Assembly: GCA_030490835.1 (NCBI GenBank)
Contig: CM059971.1
Location: 59,506,012-59,570,011 of the forward strand
Source of the DNA: Annona cherimola
Taxonomy: Eukaryota; Streptophyta; Magnoliopsida; Magnoliales; Annonaceae
Reading direction: 5' to 3'
Length of the DNA: 64,000 nucleotides
Made by a program: the position numbers and the translations under genes. The notes beneath the pieces were generated by a model, which worked only from the letters and a program-made list of their open reading frames with translations, had not been told where the DNA came from and did not search any database. Positions 1 to 12,239 of this stretch are shown piece by piece (the first letter of the stretch is position 1; each line of letters opens with the position of its first letter).

Positions 1-287
1 TCTTCCCACTTCACATTAGCATGCTGACTTGTTAATCAATCAAACAATGTTCAGAGCAAAATCACATCGCCTGAAACAATCCATAGTCAACAACCATATT
101 TCAATGTCATCATGTAATTCTTGAAATTATCCATACAATAAAAGTGATAAGAAAGTGATCTAAAGAGCGTGAATGTACTTTATGTGATCCGATTCATGTT
201 GAGTAGACAATAAGCATGTTGAGTAGCCAATACACACGAAATAATGGTGCAAACGGTTACCAAAATATACACAAATGAAACAAATTC

Positions 288-600
288 TTACTTGATTATA
301 AAATAAGTCGGATCCATAGTTGAAGGTACCCAATAAGCATGCTGACTCAACATATAGCATACCTCAAATATGGCATGAAGGACAGGTTTGGAGTTCATTG
401 AGGTATTTGTGAAATCACTAAACATGGCACTGACTACATAGCAGTTACTAGCGTAAAAGCAGTGGAGAATTTGAAAACCCTTATCACTCAACACAGCATA
501 CTGACTCAACCTATAGCATACCTCAAATATGGCATGAAGGACTGGTTTGGAGTTCCTTGACAAATTTGTGAATACACTAAACATGGCACTGGCTATGAAT
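288..600. repeat. Two related units about 161 bp apart
   Basis: CATACCTCAAATATGGCATG occurs at about 358 and 519, each followed by AAGGA-CTGGTTTGGAGTTC and AAACATGGCACTG. This is the degenerate head of the array that follows. The first 287 bases carry only short AGCATGTTGAGTAG-like words and no gene. Confidence 0.7.
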
Positions 601-2580
601 TCATTTAGGCACTAACATGCTTTTTATGAGGTTATGATAGAAACTTAGCATGCTCATAGTAGCACATAGCATGCTCAGCAACTATCATTTAAAAATATTG
701 ATAGGTTTCTAAAGATTTAAAAACTTAATGATATCATTATTTAACACTAAAATTGTTATCAAACAAAATTGTGGTACTGACTATGAATTCATTGAGGCAT
801 TAACATGCTATTTGATGAGGTTATGATAGAAATTCAGCATGCTCATAGTAGCACAAAACATGCTAAGCCACTATCAATTTCTTAATTGTAAAAATTTTGA
901 TAGGTTTTCTAAAGATTCAAAAACTCAATGATATCAAACTCAATGATATCATTATTTAGCACTAAAATTGTTATGAAAAAAAATTGTGGCACTGGCTATG
1001 AATTCATTTAGGCATTAACATGTTATTGATGAGGTTACGATCGAAATTCAGCATGCTCATAGTAGCACATAGCATGCTCAGCGACTATTATTTTCTTAAT
1101 TGTAAAAATATTGATAGGTTTTCTAAAGATTCAAAAACTTAATGCTATCATTATTTAGCACTAAAATTGTTATCAAACAAAATTGTGGCACTGGCTATAA
1201 ATTCATTTAGGCACTAACATGCTATTGATGAGGTTTTGATAAAAATTCAGCATGCTCATAGTAGCACATAGCATGTTCAGCAACTATCATTTCCTTAATT
1301 GTAAAAATATTTATAGATTTTTCAAAGATTCAAAAACATAACGATATTATTATTTAGCACTAAAATTGTTATCAAATAAAATTGTGGCACTGGCTATGAA
1401 TTCATTTAGGCATTAACATGCTATTGATGAGGTTTTGATAGAAATTCAGCATGCTGATAGTAGCACATAGCATGCTCAGCAACTATCATTTCCTTAATTG
1501 TCAAAATATTGACAGGTTTCACAAAGATTCAAAAACTTAATGATATCATTATTTAGTACTAAAATTGTTATCAAACAAAATTAAGACACTGGCTATGAAT
1601 TCATTTAGGCATTAACATGCTATTGATGAGGTTATGATAGAAATTTAGCATGCTCATAGTAGCACATAACATGCTCAGGAACTATCATTTCCTTAATTGT
1701 AAAAATATTGATAGGTTTTCCAAAGATTCGAAAACTTAATGATATCATTATTTAGCACTAAATTTGTTATCAAACAAAATTATGGCACTGGCTATGAATT
1801 CATTTAAGCATTAATATGCTATTGATGAGGTTATGATAGAAATTCAGCATGGTCATAGTAGCACATAGCATGCTCAGTAACTATCATTTTCTTAATTGTA
1901 AAAATATTGATAGGTTTTTCAAAGATTCAAAAACTTAATGATATCATTATTTAGCACTAAAATTGTTATCAAACAAACTTGTGACACTGGCTATGAATTC
2001 ATTTAAGCATTAACATGCTATTGATGAGGTTAAGATAGAAATTCAGTATGCTCAGCAACTATCATCTTTTTAATTGTAAAAATATTGATAGGTTTTACAA
2101 AGATTCAAAAACTTAATGATATCATTATTTAGCACTAAAATTGTTATCAAACAAAATTATGACATGGGCTATGGATTCATTTAAACATTAACATGCTATT
2201 GATGAGGTTATGATAGAAATTCAGCATGCTCATAGTAGCACATAGCATGCTCAGGAACTATCATTTTCTTAATTGTAAAAATATTGATAGGTTTTTCAAA
2301 GATTCAAAAACTTAATGATATCATTATTTAGCACTAAAATTGTTATCAAACAAAATTGTGGCACTGGCTATGAATTCATTTAGGCATTAACATGCTATTG
2401 ATGAGGTTATGATAGACATTCAACATGCTCATAATAGCACATAGCATGCTCTGCAACCATCATTTCATTAATTGTAAAAATATTGATAGGTTTTCTAAAG
2501 ATTCAAAAACTTAATGATATCATTATTTAGCACTAAAATTGTTATCAAACAAAATTGTAGCATTGACTATGAATTATTTT
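585..2580. repeat. Tandem array of about 199-bp units (about 10 copies)
   Basis: The phrase GGCACTGGCTATGAATTCAT or a close variant starts at 585, 773, 988, 1187, 1386, 1585, 1784, 1983, 2161, 2360 and 2559. Most spacings are exactly 199; the 188, 215 and 178 spacings reflect small indels. Each unit holds GCATGCTCATAGTAGCACAT, a second AGCATGCTCAG word, and AACTTAATGATATCATTATT. No coding potential. Confidence 0.93.
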
Positions 2581-2984
2581 AGGTGTAATTAGTGAACTGT
2601 TTTTGTAAATGGAATTGTTATCAAAAGTTTCAAAAGGATAAATGAGATTAAGCTAGAATTAGTGAGTTTTTTTTGGAAATTTACTTATATTTCCAATCTC
2701 TACATGTTTATTTATGTCTCCAATCCAATCTTCTCTATATTAATCTGCAATATATTACATATTAGCATATAAACTAATTTGAACTCTACTATAGTGTAAT
2801 TCCACATTAATTTTAGCTTTAAATTACTAATGTGCACTCTAGTAGAGTAGAATTTCAAATAACACTTGCATATTTGCATGATTTGATGATTTACAGTATG
2901 TCAAATCGGGATTTCAAATAGTAAACAATGAGGTCCTTACCACCGATAGTCTTCTCCTTCCTTTGCTCCAGCTACTTCTCTTCC
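2581..2984. other. AT-rich spacer, nothing recognised
   Basis: Starts where the 199-bp array decays and ends at an abrupt rise in GC. No ORF, repeat or motif that I can support. Confidence 0.5.
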
Positions 2985-3448
2985 CGTGTTCCTCTTCTCT
3001 GGTGACTGGCTGGAACCGTTAGTGCCGACCGCAACGCTACGGGGGCACTGTTGGTCCTTGCAAGGGGGCACCGTTCTTCCTTCCTCTCCTTTTCGATCGT
3101 CGTTCTCTCAACCTCTCGGTCGAAGTTTTCCAAATGCCCTTGCCAAACCCTCACCGTCCCCTCTCCCCTTCCCTCTCGTTTCACTCGTCATTCCTAGCAA
3201 TGGCGACTCCGGCGGCGTTGGAAGGATCCGACAGCGTTCATGCGATTCCGGACTACTGCGTCGTTCCCTCTCCCTCGAATCCAGCCGAATCCAGCACAGG
3301 CGCACGTCTCGAGCACGTCTTCTCCTGCCTTGGAAACCGGTCAACATCGAAAACTGCAGTTGCAGCTGCCTCCCTACCATACACACATACTCAGAACGCT
3401 ACATACCTGTGGCCTACTCGTAGGAGGATGAGAACGGCTAGGATTTGA
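2985..3448 (+). other. GC-rich island with a possible first exon (ATG at 3200)
   Basis: A sharply bounded C/G-rich stretch with many CpGs inside AT-rich DNA. An ATG at 3200 sits in a plant-like context (TAGCAATGGCGACTCC) and opens a frame starting MATPAALEGSDS, running to a stop at 3448. The upstream CT-rich tract resembles a plant 5' leader. I recognise no protein family, and other frames are open by composition alone. It may be the 5' end of a gene, a captured gene fragment, or chance. Confidence 0.3.
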
Positions 3449-3608
3449 TGTGCCAACTCCAACAGGCTAGATTAAACGGGCAGCGTGCCTGCACGAGAAT
3501 TCAGGTGCAGCAATATATCCCCATATATATTTATATTATCGTAAGTTATATTACATTTGACTCAAGATGGGCCCTATATTTAAATAAACGTATTACTGTT
3601 TTATATAA

Positions 3609-5152
3609 GGGTTAATTTTAAGTATACCCATTAAGTATGAAATATTTCATATGTACCACTAAGTTTCTGTTAATTTTAAATATACCCAGTTTGTTAGCTT
3701 CAGTTAGTTAAATAGGAAATAGTGATATTTTTGACGGGTAAATTTTTTTCCAATGACTAGCTTGCCCTTCAATTATAGAAATAGACGATGAAGAGAGGGA
3801 GTAGTACAACTCTGCATCACTCATTGGGCTTGCCCCTGTGCATCATCGTTGATATCTTCTCTAGCTAGACGGTTGATGTCGCCTGAAACCTCAACATTCT
3901 CCACACCGTCTTCACCTGCGACGGTCCACACTTTCGAACTGCCTGGACAATTTAACGACTCTAATTTGTAAGAAGAAGAAGGAAAAGATGGGAAGGTAGA
4001 AATTGTCCACAGTTTGAAAGATGGGAAGGCTGTGGTTGAGATTTGCTACTATGGCTACTAGCAATTTTGTACTAGTTGGATGTTGAATCCCTGGATGATG
4101 GAGAAGAGCTGACATGCGTTGATGATCTGCGTGGAAAGATATGGCTACCATTAATCAAATGACTGTTCGAATTAGGCAATTCTTGCAGTCAGTGATGTTG
4201 ATGTTGCAGCTGTTGATGGAGGCACATCGCCGGCTATTGGATCGACGGGTGGTGATGGCTATTTGGTTACTATAGAGTAGTTTAAGGGCTAATGTAATTT
4301 CAGCCGATCATTGCTTTAGATGATTATGGACAAGCATAATGAGGATTTTTTTACGGTTGATCTTTCTATCCTTAATCGTAAGTTGCTATGATCGTATCAA
4401 CTCTGCTGTAGCAAAGAATGGGTTTTTTGCTCGGCATGAATTCGTAGTTTGGCAGCCATAACCAAATGTGGAAAATGGAGTTTTGTCGATTGTGGTAGCA
4501 GGCAATTCCTGCAATGACCATTGACCAGATCTAGAAGTAGATAATAGGAGAAGAAAATGGCAGCTTCAAAACCATCGACTTCAATGGAGAAATAGAGATG
4601 GGTGGTTGAATAGGGATAGTGGTTGTGGCCGAAAATGGTGAAGATCGAGGTCGTAAACATGGATTTGGTGCAGTCTTTGCTTCACAAATCAATCAAAAGG
4701 AGTGGATTGAAGATTCGACAATCTCTGTGGCTTGATTTGGAAAAAGTAGCTGAGGAAGATGGTGGTTTGATTCCGCCTACTTTCACATAAAACAATCGTC
4801 ACCTCCGTGAATGCTGTAGAATATTAACCTACCACACCACAGTTTTGCGCATCGAGGGTAAAATTCCAATTACGATTGATGGGTTTGGACCATGACTTTG
4901 GTTCGGAAAAAGAAGAGGGAAACGACTCCGACGGGCCAAGATTTGGTAGATGAAAAAGCACTTGGGCAATTTTGGCATTCTTGAAAATTTAGGGGTAATT
5001 TGGACCAAATTGACTCCGTTTCCTATTACCGTCATTTTTTTGGTATATTCAATATTTAGAATATACTTAATGGGTATATGTGAATTATTTCATACTTAGT
5101 GAGTATATTTGAAATTAAGGGTAAAAGTAGTAAGTATTTTTGAAACTAACCC
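3609..5152. mobile_element. Non-autonomous Mutator-like element (MULE) with TIRs and 9-bp TSD
   Basis: The left end GGGTTAATTTTAAGTATACC is the inverse of the right end. Ends read inward share ATACCCATTAAGTATGAAAT-type sequence over about 80-100 bp (3609-3700 against 5060-5152). Direct flanks are TTTATATAA at 3600-3608 and 5153-5161, a perfect 9-bp target-site duplication, the hallmark of Mutator insertion. The interior (about 1.3 kb) has higher GC and no transposase. It could hold captured host sequence. Confidence 0.85.
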
Positions 5153-8100
5153 TTTATATAATTATTTATCCATGTATAAATTATGTCTTAAATAATTTAC
5201 ATGTTAAAAAAACAACTTCAAGATATTTATTCGGAGATGCTTCTATCAAACTTCCTTTCTATATAACCCCTTCTATTTTCAACATATAAATGTTTGATGA
5301 AAAATTACTCTATTTATTGTGTTTAACATCATTTATATTATTATGGAAACCTTTTTATTGGTCTTATACCGTTGTATATGGGCCTATCTACAAACATGCA
5401 AAATCAACATAATAAAATGATTGAATGCTAAATATTAATTTTTAAGTAGTATATTCAACATATAAACCATCTAAAATATCATTACTGCATAGATGAATGA
5501 TTTTATAAAGTATTACTATATTCTAATATATATATGAATGGATCTAAGCATTTTCACTAATTTACATATGAATGTATCTATTTTTAACCAAATGCGACCT
5601 ATGCACATGTTCGATTTGGATGAAACTTAGTTTCATAACTAAACAAATGATGTTAAATATAATGAATGGATTGAATTTTTTTATCAAGCATCAAAATCTT
5701 AAAATTTAAGGGGGTTATATGGAATTACTTCTATGTAACTCTGTTATATAGAAACGAGTCCCATATTTATTTACATTAAACTATTTTATTATGTTTATTT
5801 TTTACCATTTTCCGATGGAGCTCATACACATACTCCATTTGGATGAAATTACATGTTTGTAGATGAGGCCCAGGCACAGTGATACTTGACAAATCGAAGG
5901 GTTTTCGAGATATTATAAATATGCTAAATATAATCAATGAAATGAATTTTTGATTAAGTATCTACATGTTAAAAATAAAGTTTCATAAGAGAGGGGCTTC
6001 ATAGAAATTTTTTTGATATTTACGGGAAGCAATCTGGTGCAGAATTATGGTCCGGTTTGCTGCAAAATGAGTTCCACACATATTAAAATGATATGATATT
6101 TTATATAATCCTTTATCCATATTTTGGACAGTTTAGATGTTAAAAATACTAGTTTAAAATTGATATTTACATTGAATTATTTTACTATGTTGATTTGTAT
6201 TATTTTAGGATGGAACCCATATATGTTTCATTTGGATGAAAATTGAAATGCTAATAAAGTAAATAATTCTAAATACAATATGTAAGGTAAAGTGAATAAT
6301 TCTAAATACAATAGGTAAGGTAGATATTCTATTTATGATTAAATGAGGCCCCACAATGCATGGAATGCATAGTGCAGTTGTGTGCATTGGTTCAAACTAA
6401 TATATATAACCAATCTTGTGCAGATGGACTGAATCATAATTACGGTGCAGCTTGCTGCAAAATGGGCCTACACATATTAATATGTTAATATACTTTATAC
6501 AATTATTTATCTATATAAATAACATACTTTAGACAATTTAGATCTTGAAAATACTATTTTGAAATTTATATTGAAGTTAATCTATTTTATTGCGTCGATT
6601 TTGCATATAAATATGCTAGATTTGGATGAAAATTAATATACTATCAAAATAAGTAATTCTAAATATAATGAGGGGGGTAGATATTAATTTTAATACATGC
6701 GGAGCCCATTTTGGGTGGGCCGCACCATAAGTACGGTGTAGTTCGTATGAGATTCTATCATGTGCAGACGGATTATCGTAATTGTGGTGTAGTCTGCTAT
6801 AAAATGGGCCCCACACATATTAGAATGCAATGAAACTTTATACAATCATTGTCCATATAAAAATCATACTTTAAATGGTTTAGATATTAAAAATACTACT
6901 TTAAACTTGATATTTATGTTAAATTATTTTATTTTGTTGATTTTGCACCATTTTAAGATGGGATCACACACATGTTGCATTTGGATGAAAATTGGTATGA
7001 TAATAAAGTGAACAATTCTAAATATAATATGTGGGGTGGATTTTCCATTCATGATCATGTGGGGCCCACAATGCATGGACTGCACTATAATATTTTCACA
7101 TATATATAAGGCTCCGTTTCTATGTAACCTGAGCGGTCCCATATAATCCCTTCCATTTTCGAGATTTTGATCCTTGATAGAAAATCTAATTCATTTGTTA
7201 TGTTTGACATCATTTGTTTATCTAGGGTACCAAGTTTCATCTCGGTTAAGTATGTTTATGAGCTATATTTGTTGAAATATATATATATATACATATTCAT
7301 GTATAAATTATGAAAACGCTTAGATTCATTCACACATGTATTAGAATGTAATAATACTTTATAGAATCATTTATCCATATATTATTGATATTTTAGATAA
7401 TTTAGATATTGAAAAACTATTTTAAAGTTGATATTTTATCATTGAACTATTTTATTACATCAATTTTACAAATTAATAAATGGGATCCATATATAGTGAA
7501 ATTTAAAAATAAAAGGGTTTTTAGGGTACTATAAATGATGCTAAATACAATGGATGGAGTAGATTTTCTATCAACTGTCAAAATTATAAAAATAGAGGGG
7601 GTTACATAGAAGGAGGATATATATATATATATAAAATCTTTCTTGTGTAGTTAAGCTGCAGCATAATTAACATTGTAGTTGGCCCAAAATTGGCCCCATA
7701 TGTACTTAAATGTATTGATACTTTATACAATTATTTATTCATATATAAATTTTATAGCAAATGATTTATATATTGAAAAAATAATTTACAATTGTTATTT
7801 ACATTAAACTATTTTATTACGTTGAATTTGTACCATTTTCAGATGGAGTCTTTACACATATCCAATGGGGATGAAAATTGACATGGTAATAGAATAGATA
7901 ATTCTAAATATAATGGATGGAGTAGATTATAATTTTATGATTATATGCGGCCCATTTTGAGATAACTGCACCAGAACAACAGTACATTTGCCAAAAAATG
8001 GGTCCCACACATATTAGAATGTAATGAAACTTTATGCAATTATTATTCATATATAAATTTTATAGAAAATGGTTTACATGTTGAAAAAACCACTTTAAAG

Positions 8101-10242
8101 TTGTCATCTACATCAAACTATTTTATTACGTTCAATTTATACCATTTTCAGATGGAGTCCATACACATATCTGATTGGGATGAAAATTGGTATGGTAATA
8201 AAATACATGATTCTAAATACAATGGGTGAAATAGATTATAATTTTATGATCATGTGGGCCCATTTTGGCGCAACTACGCTGATGTTACGGTGCAATTACA
8301 CTGAGCCTGAATATATATATAATCTTTCCTGCGCAATGAAGTTGCACCATAATTATTGATGCATTTGGCCTAAAATGGGCCCCACATGTATTTATATATA
8401 TTGATACTTTATACAATTATTTATCCATATATAAATTTTATCGCAAATGATTTACATATTGAAAAAATAACTTTAAAGTTGTTATTCACATTAAACTATT
8501 TTATTATGTTGAATTTGTACCATTTTCGGATGGAGTCCATGCACATATCCAATTGAGATGAAAATTGATAGGATAATAGAATACATAATTCTAAATACAA
8601 TGGGTGAAGTAGATTATAATTTTATGATCATATGGAGTCCATTTTGAGATAACTGCACAATAATTGTGGTGCAGTAAAGCTGCACTTGAATATTTCTAAA
8701 ATATACACATGAGAACTGTTTTGGTGTAGTGCTATTGCATCGGAACAGTAGTACATTTGCCCAAAAATGGGTCCCATACATTAGAATGCAATGAAACTTT
8801 ATATAATCATTTTTATATATATAAATTTTATACCAAATAGTTTATATGTTGAAAAAACTACTTTAAAGTTGTTATTTACATCAAACTATTTTATTATATT
8901 GAATTTGTACTATTTTTAGATGGGGTCCATACACATATCCGATTGGGATGAAAATTGGTGTGGTAATAGAATACAAGATTCTAAATACAATGGGTAGAGT
9001 AGATTATAATTTTATGATCATGTGGGGCCCATTTTGGCACAACTGTATCGTAACCCAATCGAATATGTGTATAGACACCATTTGAAAATGATACAAAATT
9101 CAATGTAAAAAATAGTTTGATGTAAATAATAACTTTAATGTGATTTTTTCAACATATAAACCATTTACTATAATATTTATATATGGATAAATGATTGTAT
9201 AAAGTTTTATTACATTTTAATATGTGTGGGGCCCAAAAATGGATAAATGTACCAATGTTTTGGTTCAGTGCCACTGCACCAGAATAGGTTTCATATATAT
9301 ATAAGGCTCCGCTTCTATGTAACCGGGATACATAGAACCAGACCCATGTAACTCTTTTAAAATTTAAAATTTTGATCTTTGATGGAAAATCTAATCCATT
9401 CATCATATTTAACATTATTTGTTTATTTATGGGATCAAGTTTTATCCCAATCAAGTATTTTTTATGGGCACATTTGTTAGAAAATGTATATATTCATGTG
9501 TAAATTATAAAAAATGCTAAAATATCAATTTTAAAGTAGTATTTTCAATTTCTAAATCGTCCAAAGTATCATTTCTATGTGAATAAATGATTTTATAAAT
9601 GTTATTATATTCTAATATATGTGTAAATAAACCTAATCATTTTTCATAATTTACACATGAATATATATATATATATTTGAACAAATGTAACCCATAAACA
9701 TACTTGATTGGGATGAAACTTGGTCTCTTAGATAAACAAATGATATTAAATATAATAAATGGATTTGATTTTCATTAAAGATCAAAATTTTAGATTTTGA
9801 AGGGGTTACATAAGTCCGCTTCTACATAACCTAGTTATATAGAAGCATAGAAGCATAACCGATATATGTATACACAGTTATATTTAAGTGCAGCGCCGTT
9901 GCACCATATGCAGTGCGTCAAAATGGGCCCCACATGATCAAAAAATTATAATCTATTCCACTCATTGTATTTAGAATGATGTATTTTATTACCATGCCAA
10001 TTTTCATCCCAATTAGATATGTGTATGAACCTTATTTAAAAATGGTACAAATTCAACGTAATAAAATAGTTTGATGTAAATAACAACTTTAAAGTAATTT
10101 TTTCAACATGTAAACCATTTGCTATAAAATTTATATATGGATAAATATTTATATAAAGTTTCATTGCATTATAATATGTGTGGAGCCCATTTTTGGGCAA
10201 TTGTACCTCTATTCTGGTGCAGTGGCACTGTACCAGAACAGG

Positions 10243-10243
10243 T

Positions 10244-10324
<81 letters not shown>
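10243..10324. repeat. Compound (TA)n-(GA)n microsatellite
   Basis: About 18 TA dinucleotides run directly into about 22 AG dinucleotides, exactly between two family B foldback ends. Open frames crossing it (YIYIYI, RERERE) are artefacts of the repeat. Confidence 0.95.
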
Positions 10325-10326
<2 letters not shown>

Positions 10327-10672
10327 GTTCCGGTGCAGCATCACTGCACCAGAACAGCGGTGCAGTAGCCCAAAAATGGGCCCCACATGATCATGAATCA
10401 TGATCTACTCCACCCATTGTATTTAGAATAATGTATTCTATTACCATACCAATTTTCATCCAAATCAGATACTTTAAAGTTGTTATTTACATCAAACTAT
10501 TTTATTACGTTGGATTTATACCATTTTCAGATGGGGTCCATATACATATCTGATTGGGATGAAAATTGGTATGGTAATAGAATACATTATTCTAAATACA
10601 ATGGGTGGAGTAGATCATGATTTCATGATCATGTGGGGCCCATTTCAGCGATGCTGCACCGCACCAGAATAT
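10325..10672. mobile_element. Family B foldback element, best-preserved copy
   Basis: The left half (CATGATCTACTCCACCCATT, TATTTAGAATAATGTATTCT, ACCAATTTTCATCC) is repeated as its reverse complement in the right half. Arms are about 150 bp around a short centre near 10470-10530. It begins in the hairpin CTGTTCCGGTGCAG / CTGCACCAGAACAG. Confidence 0.75.
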
Positions 10673-10689
10673 ATTCCATATATATATAT

Positions 10690-11202
10690 AAAGCGGATTC
10701 ATGTAACCCCTTCAAAATCTAAGATTTTGATCGTTAATGAAAAATTCAATCCATTAATTGTATTTAATATCGTTTTTTATCTAAACGACCAAATTTCATC
10801 CCAATCAAGTATATTTATGGGCCGCATTTGTTTAAAAAAATATATTCATATGTAAATTATAAAAAATGCTAGATCTATTTACACATGTATTGAAATGTAA
10901 TAATACTTTATAGAATCATTTATTCACATAGAAATGATATTTTGGACACTTTAAATGTCAAAAATACTACTTTAAAATTGATATTTTAGTATTTTTCAAA
11001 ATTTACACATGAATATATACATTTTCTAATAAATGTGGCCCATAAACATGCTTGATTGGGACTAAACTTGATCCCCTAAATAAAAAAATGATGTTAAATA
11101 TAATGAATGAATTAGATTTTCTATCAAATATTAAAATCTTAGATTTTAAAAGGGTTACATAGGTCCGCTTCTATGTAACTTGGTTACATAGAAGCGAAGC
11201 CA
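10690..11202. mobile_element. Family A foldback element copy
   Basis: Starts AAGCGGATTCATGTAACCCC and ends GGTTACATAGAAGCGAAGCC. The inner sequences AATCTAAGATTTTGATCG and TTAAAATCTTAGATTTT are opposed, as are CAAGTATATTTATGGGCC and GGCCCATAAACATGCTTG. The whole element can fold on itself. Confidence 0.72.
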
Positions 11203-11211
11203 TATATATAT

Positions 11212-11690
11212 AAGAAGTTGTCCTATTAGCTCGAGCTAAGTAAATGACTTGCCTAGCCCACCTCAAAAAATTCATTTAATATATTTTTTAGTTTTCATAC
11301 ACTTATTCATCTAAGTGTATTTAACATATAAACCAAGTTTTAACACTTTTGGATATACGTATATATTTTATCAAGATTTTTTAACATATATACACAGGTG
11401 TTACAAAATCTTGGTTTAATATATAACATGTTAAAACTTAGTTTAATATAGATGTATTTAACACATAAACTAACTTTTATTTTTTTTGAGATTTTTAAAC
11501 ATAAGGGTATTTTAAAATGATTAAAATAATCTTAAGTTTAAAAATCCCAAAAAATATATACACATATCCAAAAAATAGTAAAACTTAGTTTACATGTTAA
11601 ATGTACTTAGATAAACAAGTATATAAGGATAAAAAAACAAAAGAAGTTGTATTAAATGGATGGAGGCTAATATGATTATTTCTCTGTATA
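11212..11690. mobile_element. Family C foldback element, copy 1
   Basis: Arms share AGTGTATTTAACATATAAAC and its inverse (TACATGTTAAATGTACTTAG), plus AAAATATATACACATATCCA with its inverse. A second copy with GCCCGGGTTAA ends sits near 44445-44845. No ORF. Confidence 0.6.
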
Positions 11691-11706
11691 CATATATGGG
11701 GGCACT

Positions 11707-11767
11707 TCAATGTATCCAGGTTTCATTGAGGCAAATGCTGGAAACTCTCCATTTGACTATCCTTGTT
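11707..11767 (+). other. Possible isolated exon
   Basis: Between TATCCAG and CAG/GTACAA a frame reads GFIEANAGNSPFDYPCWQ, less low-complexity than its surroundings and with splice-like borders. The frame continues open to a stop at 11955 but becomes Ser/Leu-rich. I do not recognise the protein; a gene fragment or chance are both possible. Confidence 0.25.
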
Positions 11768-11914
11768 GGCAGGTACAATTCAGGTCGTCCATCTCACAGC
11801 TCCCACTATGTGTAGTAATTTTCGGGTATTCTGGACCTGGGATATTTAAAGGATTGAAAATTGATGTAGAAAATTTTTCCCTTTCAAAACAACAACCTCC
11901 TACTCTCTCACAAG

Positions 11915-12143
11915 TCTCTCTTCTCCATCTTCTAACTTCCTCTTTTCCACTTTGAAAAATGAAAAATCAAAGCACTTGAATTTTTTCCTCCCTTCTGAAT
12001 GGCAACCCTCCTATTTTCTCTATCACAACTCTCTCTTCTCCATTGTCCAGCTCCTCCATTTTCAAAAATGAAAAATGACTGCAGTTGATTTTTTCCTCCC
12101 TTTTGAACAATAGTCCTCTTGTTTTCTACATCTTCTAATTCTC
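11915..12143. repeat. About 115-bp unit, two tandem copies
   Basis: TCTCTCTTCTCCAT starts at 11915 and again at about 12029. Both are followed by TTTTC-A-AAATGAAAAATGA-like sequence and TTTTTTCCTCCCTT-TGAA. Pyrimidine-rich, non-coding. Confidence 0.7.
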
Positions 12144-12239
12144 TCCTTTTGTCTTCCATTTGCGCAACCTCTCCTCTTTGTCTCATTTTTCTGACACACG
12201 CAATAGCTTTGTTTAACCACCCAGTCACTCTTCCATGCT

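Larger units (their letters stand above)
5200..11204. repeat. Nest of foldback MITE-like elements, two alternating families
   Basis: Family A (about 510-560 bp) starts near GGCTCCGCTTCTATGTAACC and ends with its inverse. It contains ATTTCATCCCAATCAAGTAT and its complement in opposite arms. Copies lie at about 5240-5762, 7111-7612, 9303-9858 and 10690-11202. Family B (about 330-400 bp) is bounded by GGTGCAGTGGCACTGCACC-like hairpins and GGGCCCCACATGATCAT. It carries TACCATTTTCAGATGGAGTC and its inverse. Copies lie at about 6020-6415, 6420-7100 (more than one), 7640-8310, 8330-8690, 8720-9290, 9870-10240 and 10325-10672. Many borders are runs of TA. No transposase is present. Confidence 0.75.

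Noticed and set aside
585..2580. Regular repeats considered as a CRISPR array
   Set aside because: The repeated unit is about 199 bp with no unique spacers, and the DNA is plant nuclear; this is a satellite-like tandem array.
3108..3386. Arg/Glu-rich minus-strand frame in the GC-rich island
   Set aside because: Low-complexity complement of CT-rich sequence, no plausible start context or family.
10137..10403. Overlapping frames with YIYIYI and RERERE runs
   Set aside because: Produced by the (TA)n-(GA)n microsatellite and foldback sequence; no protein.
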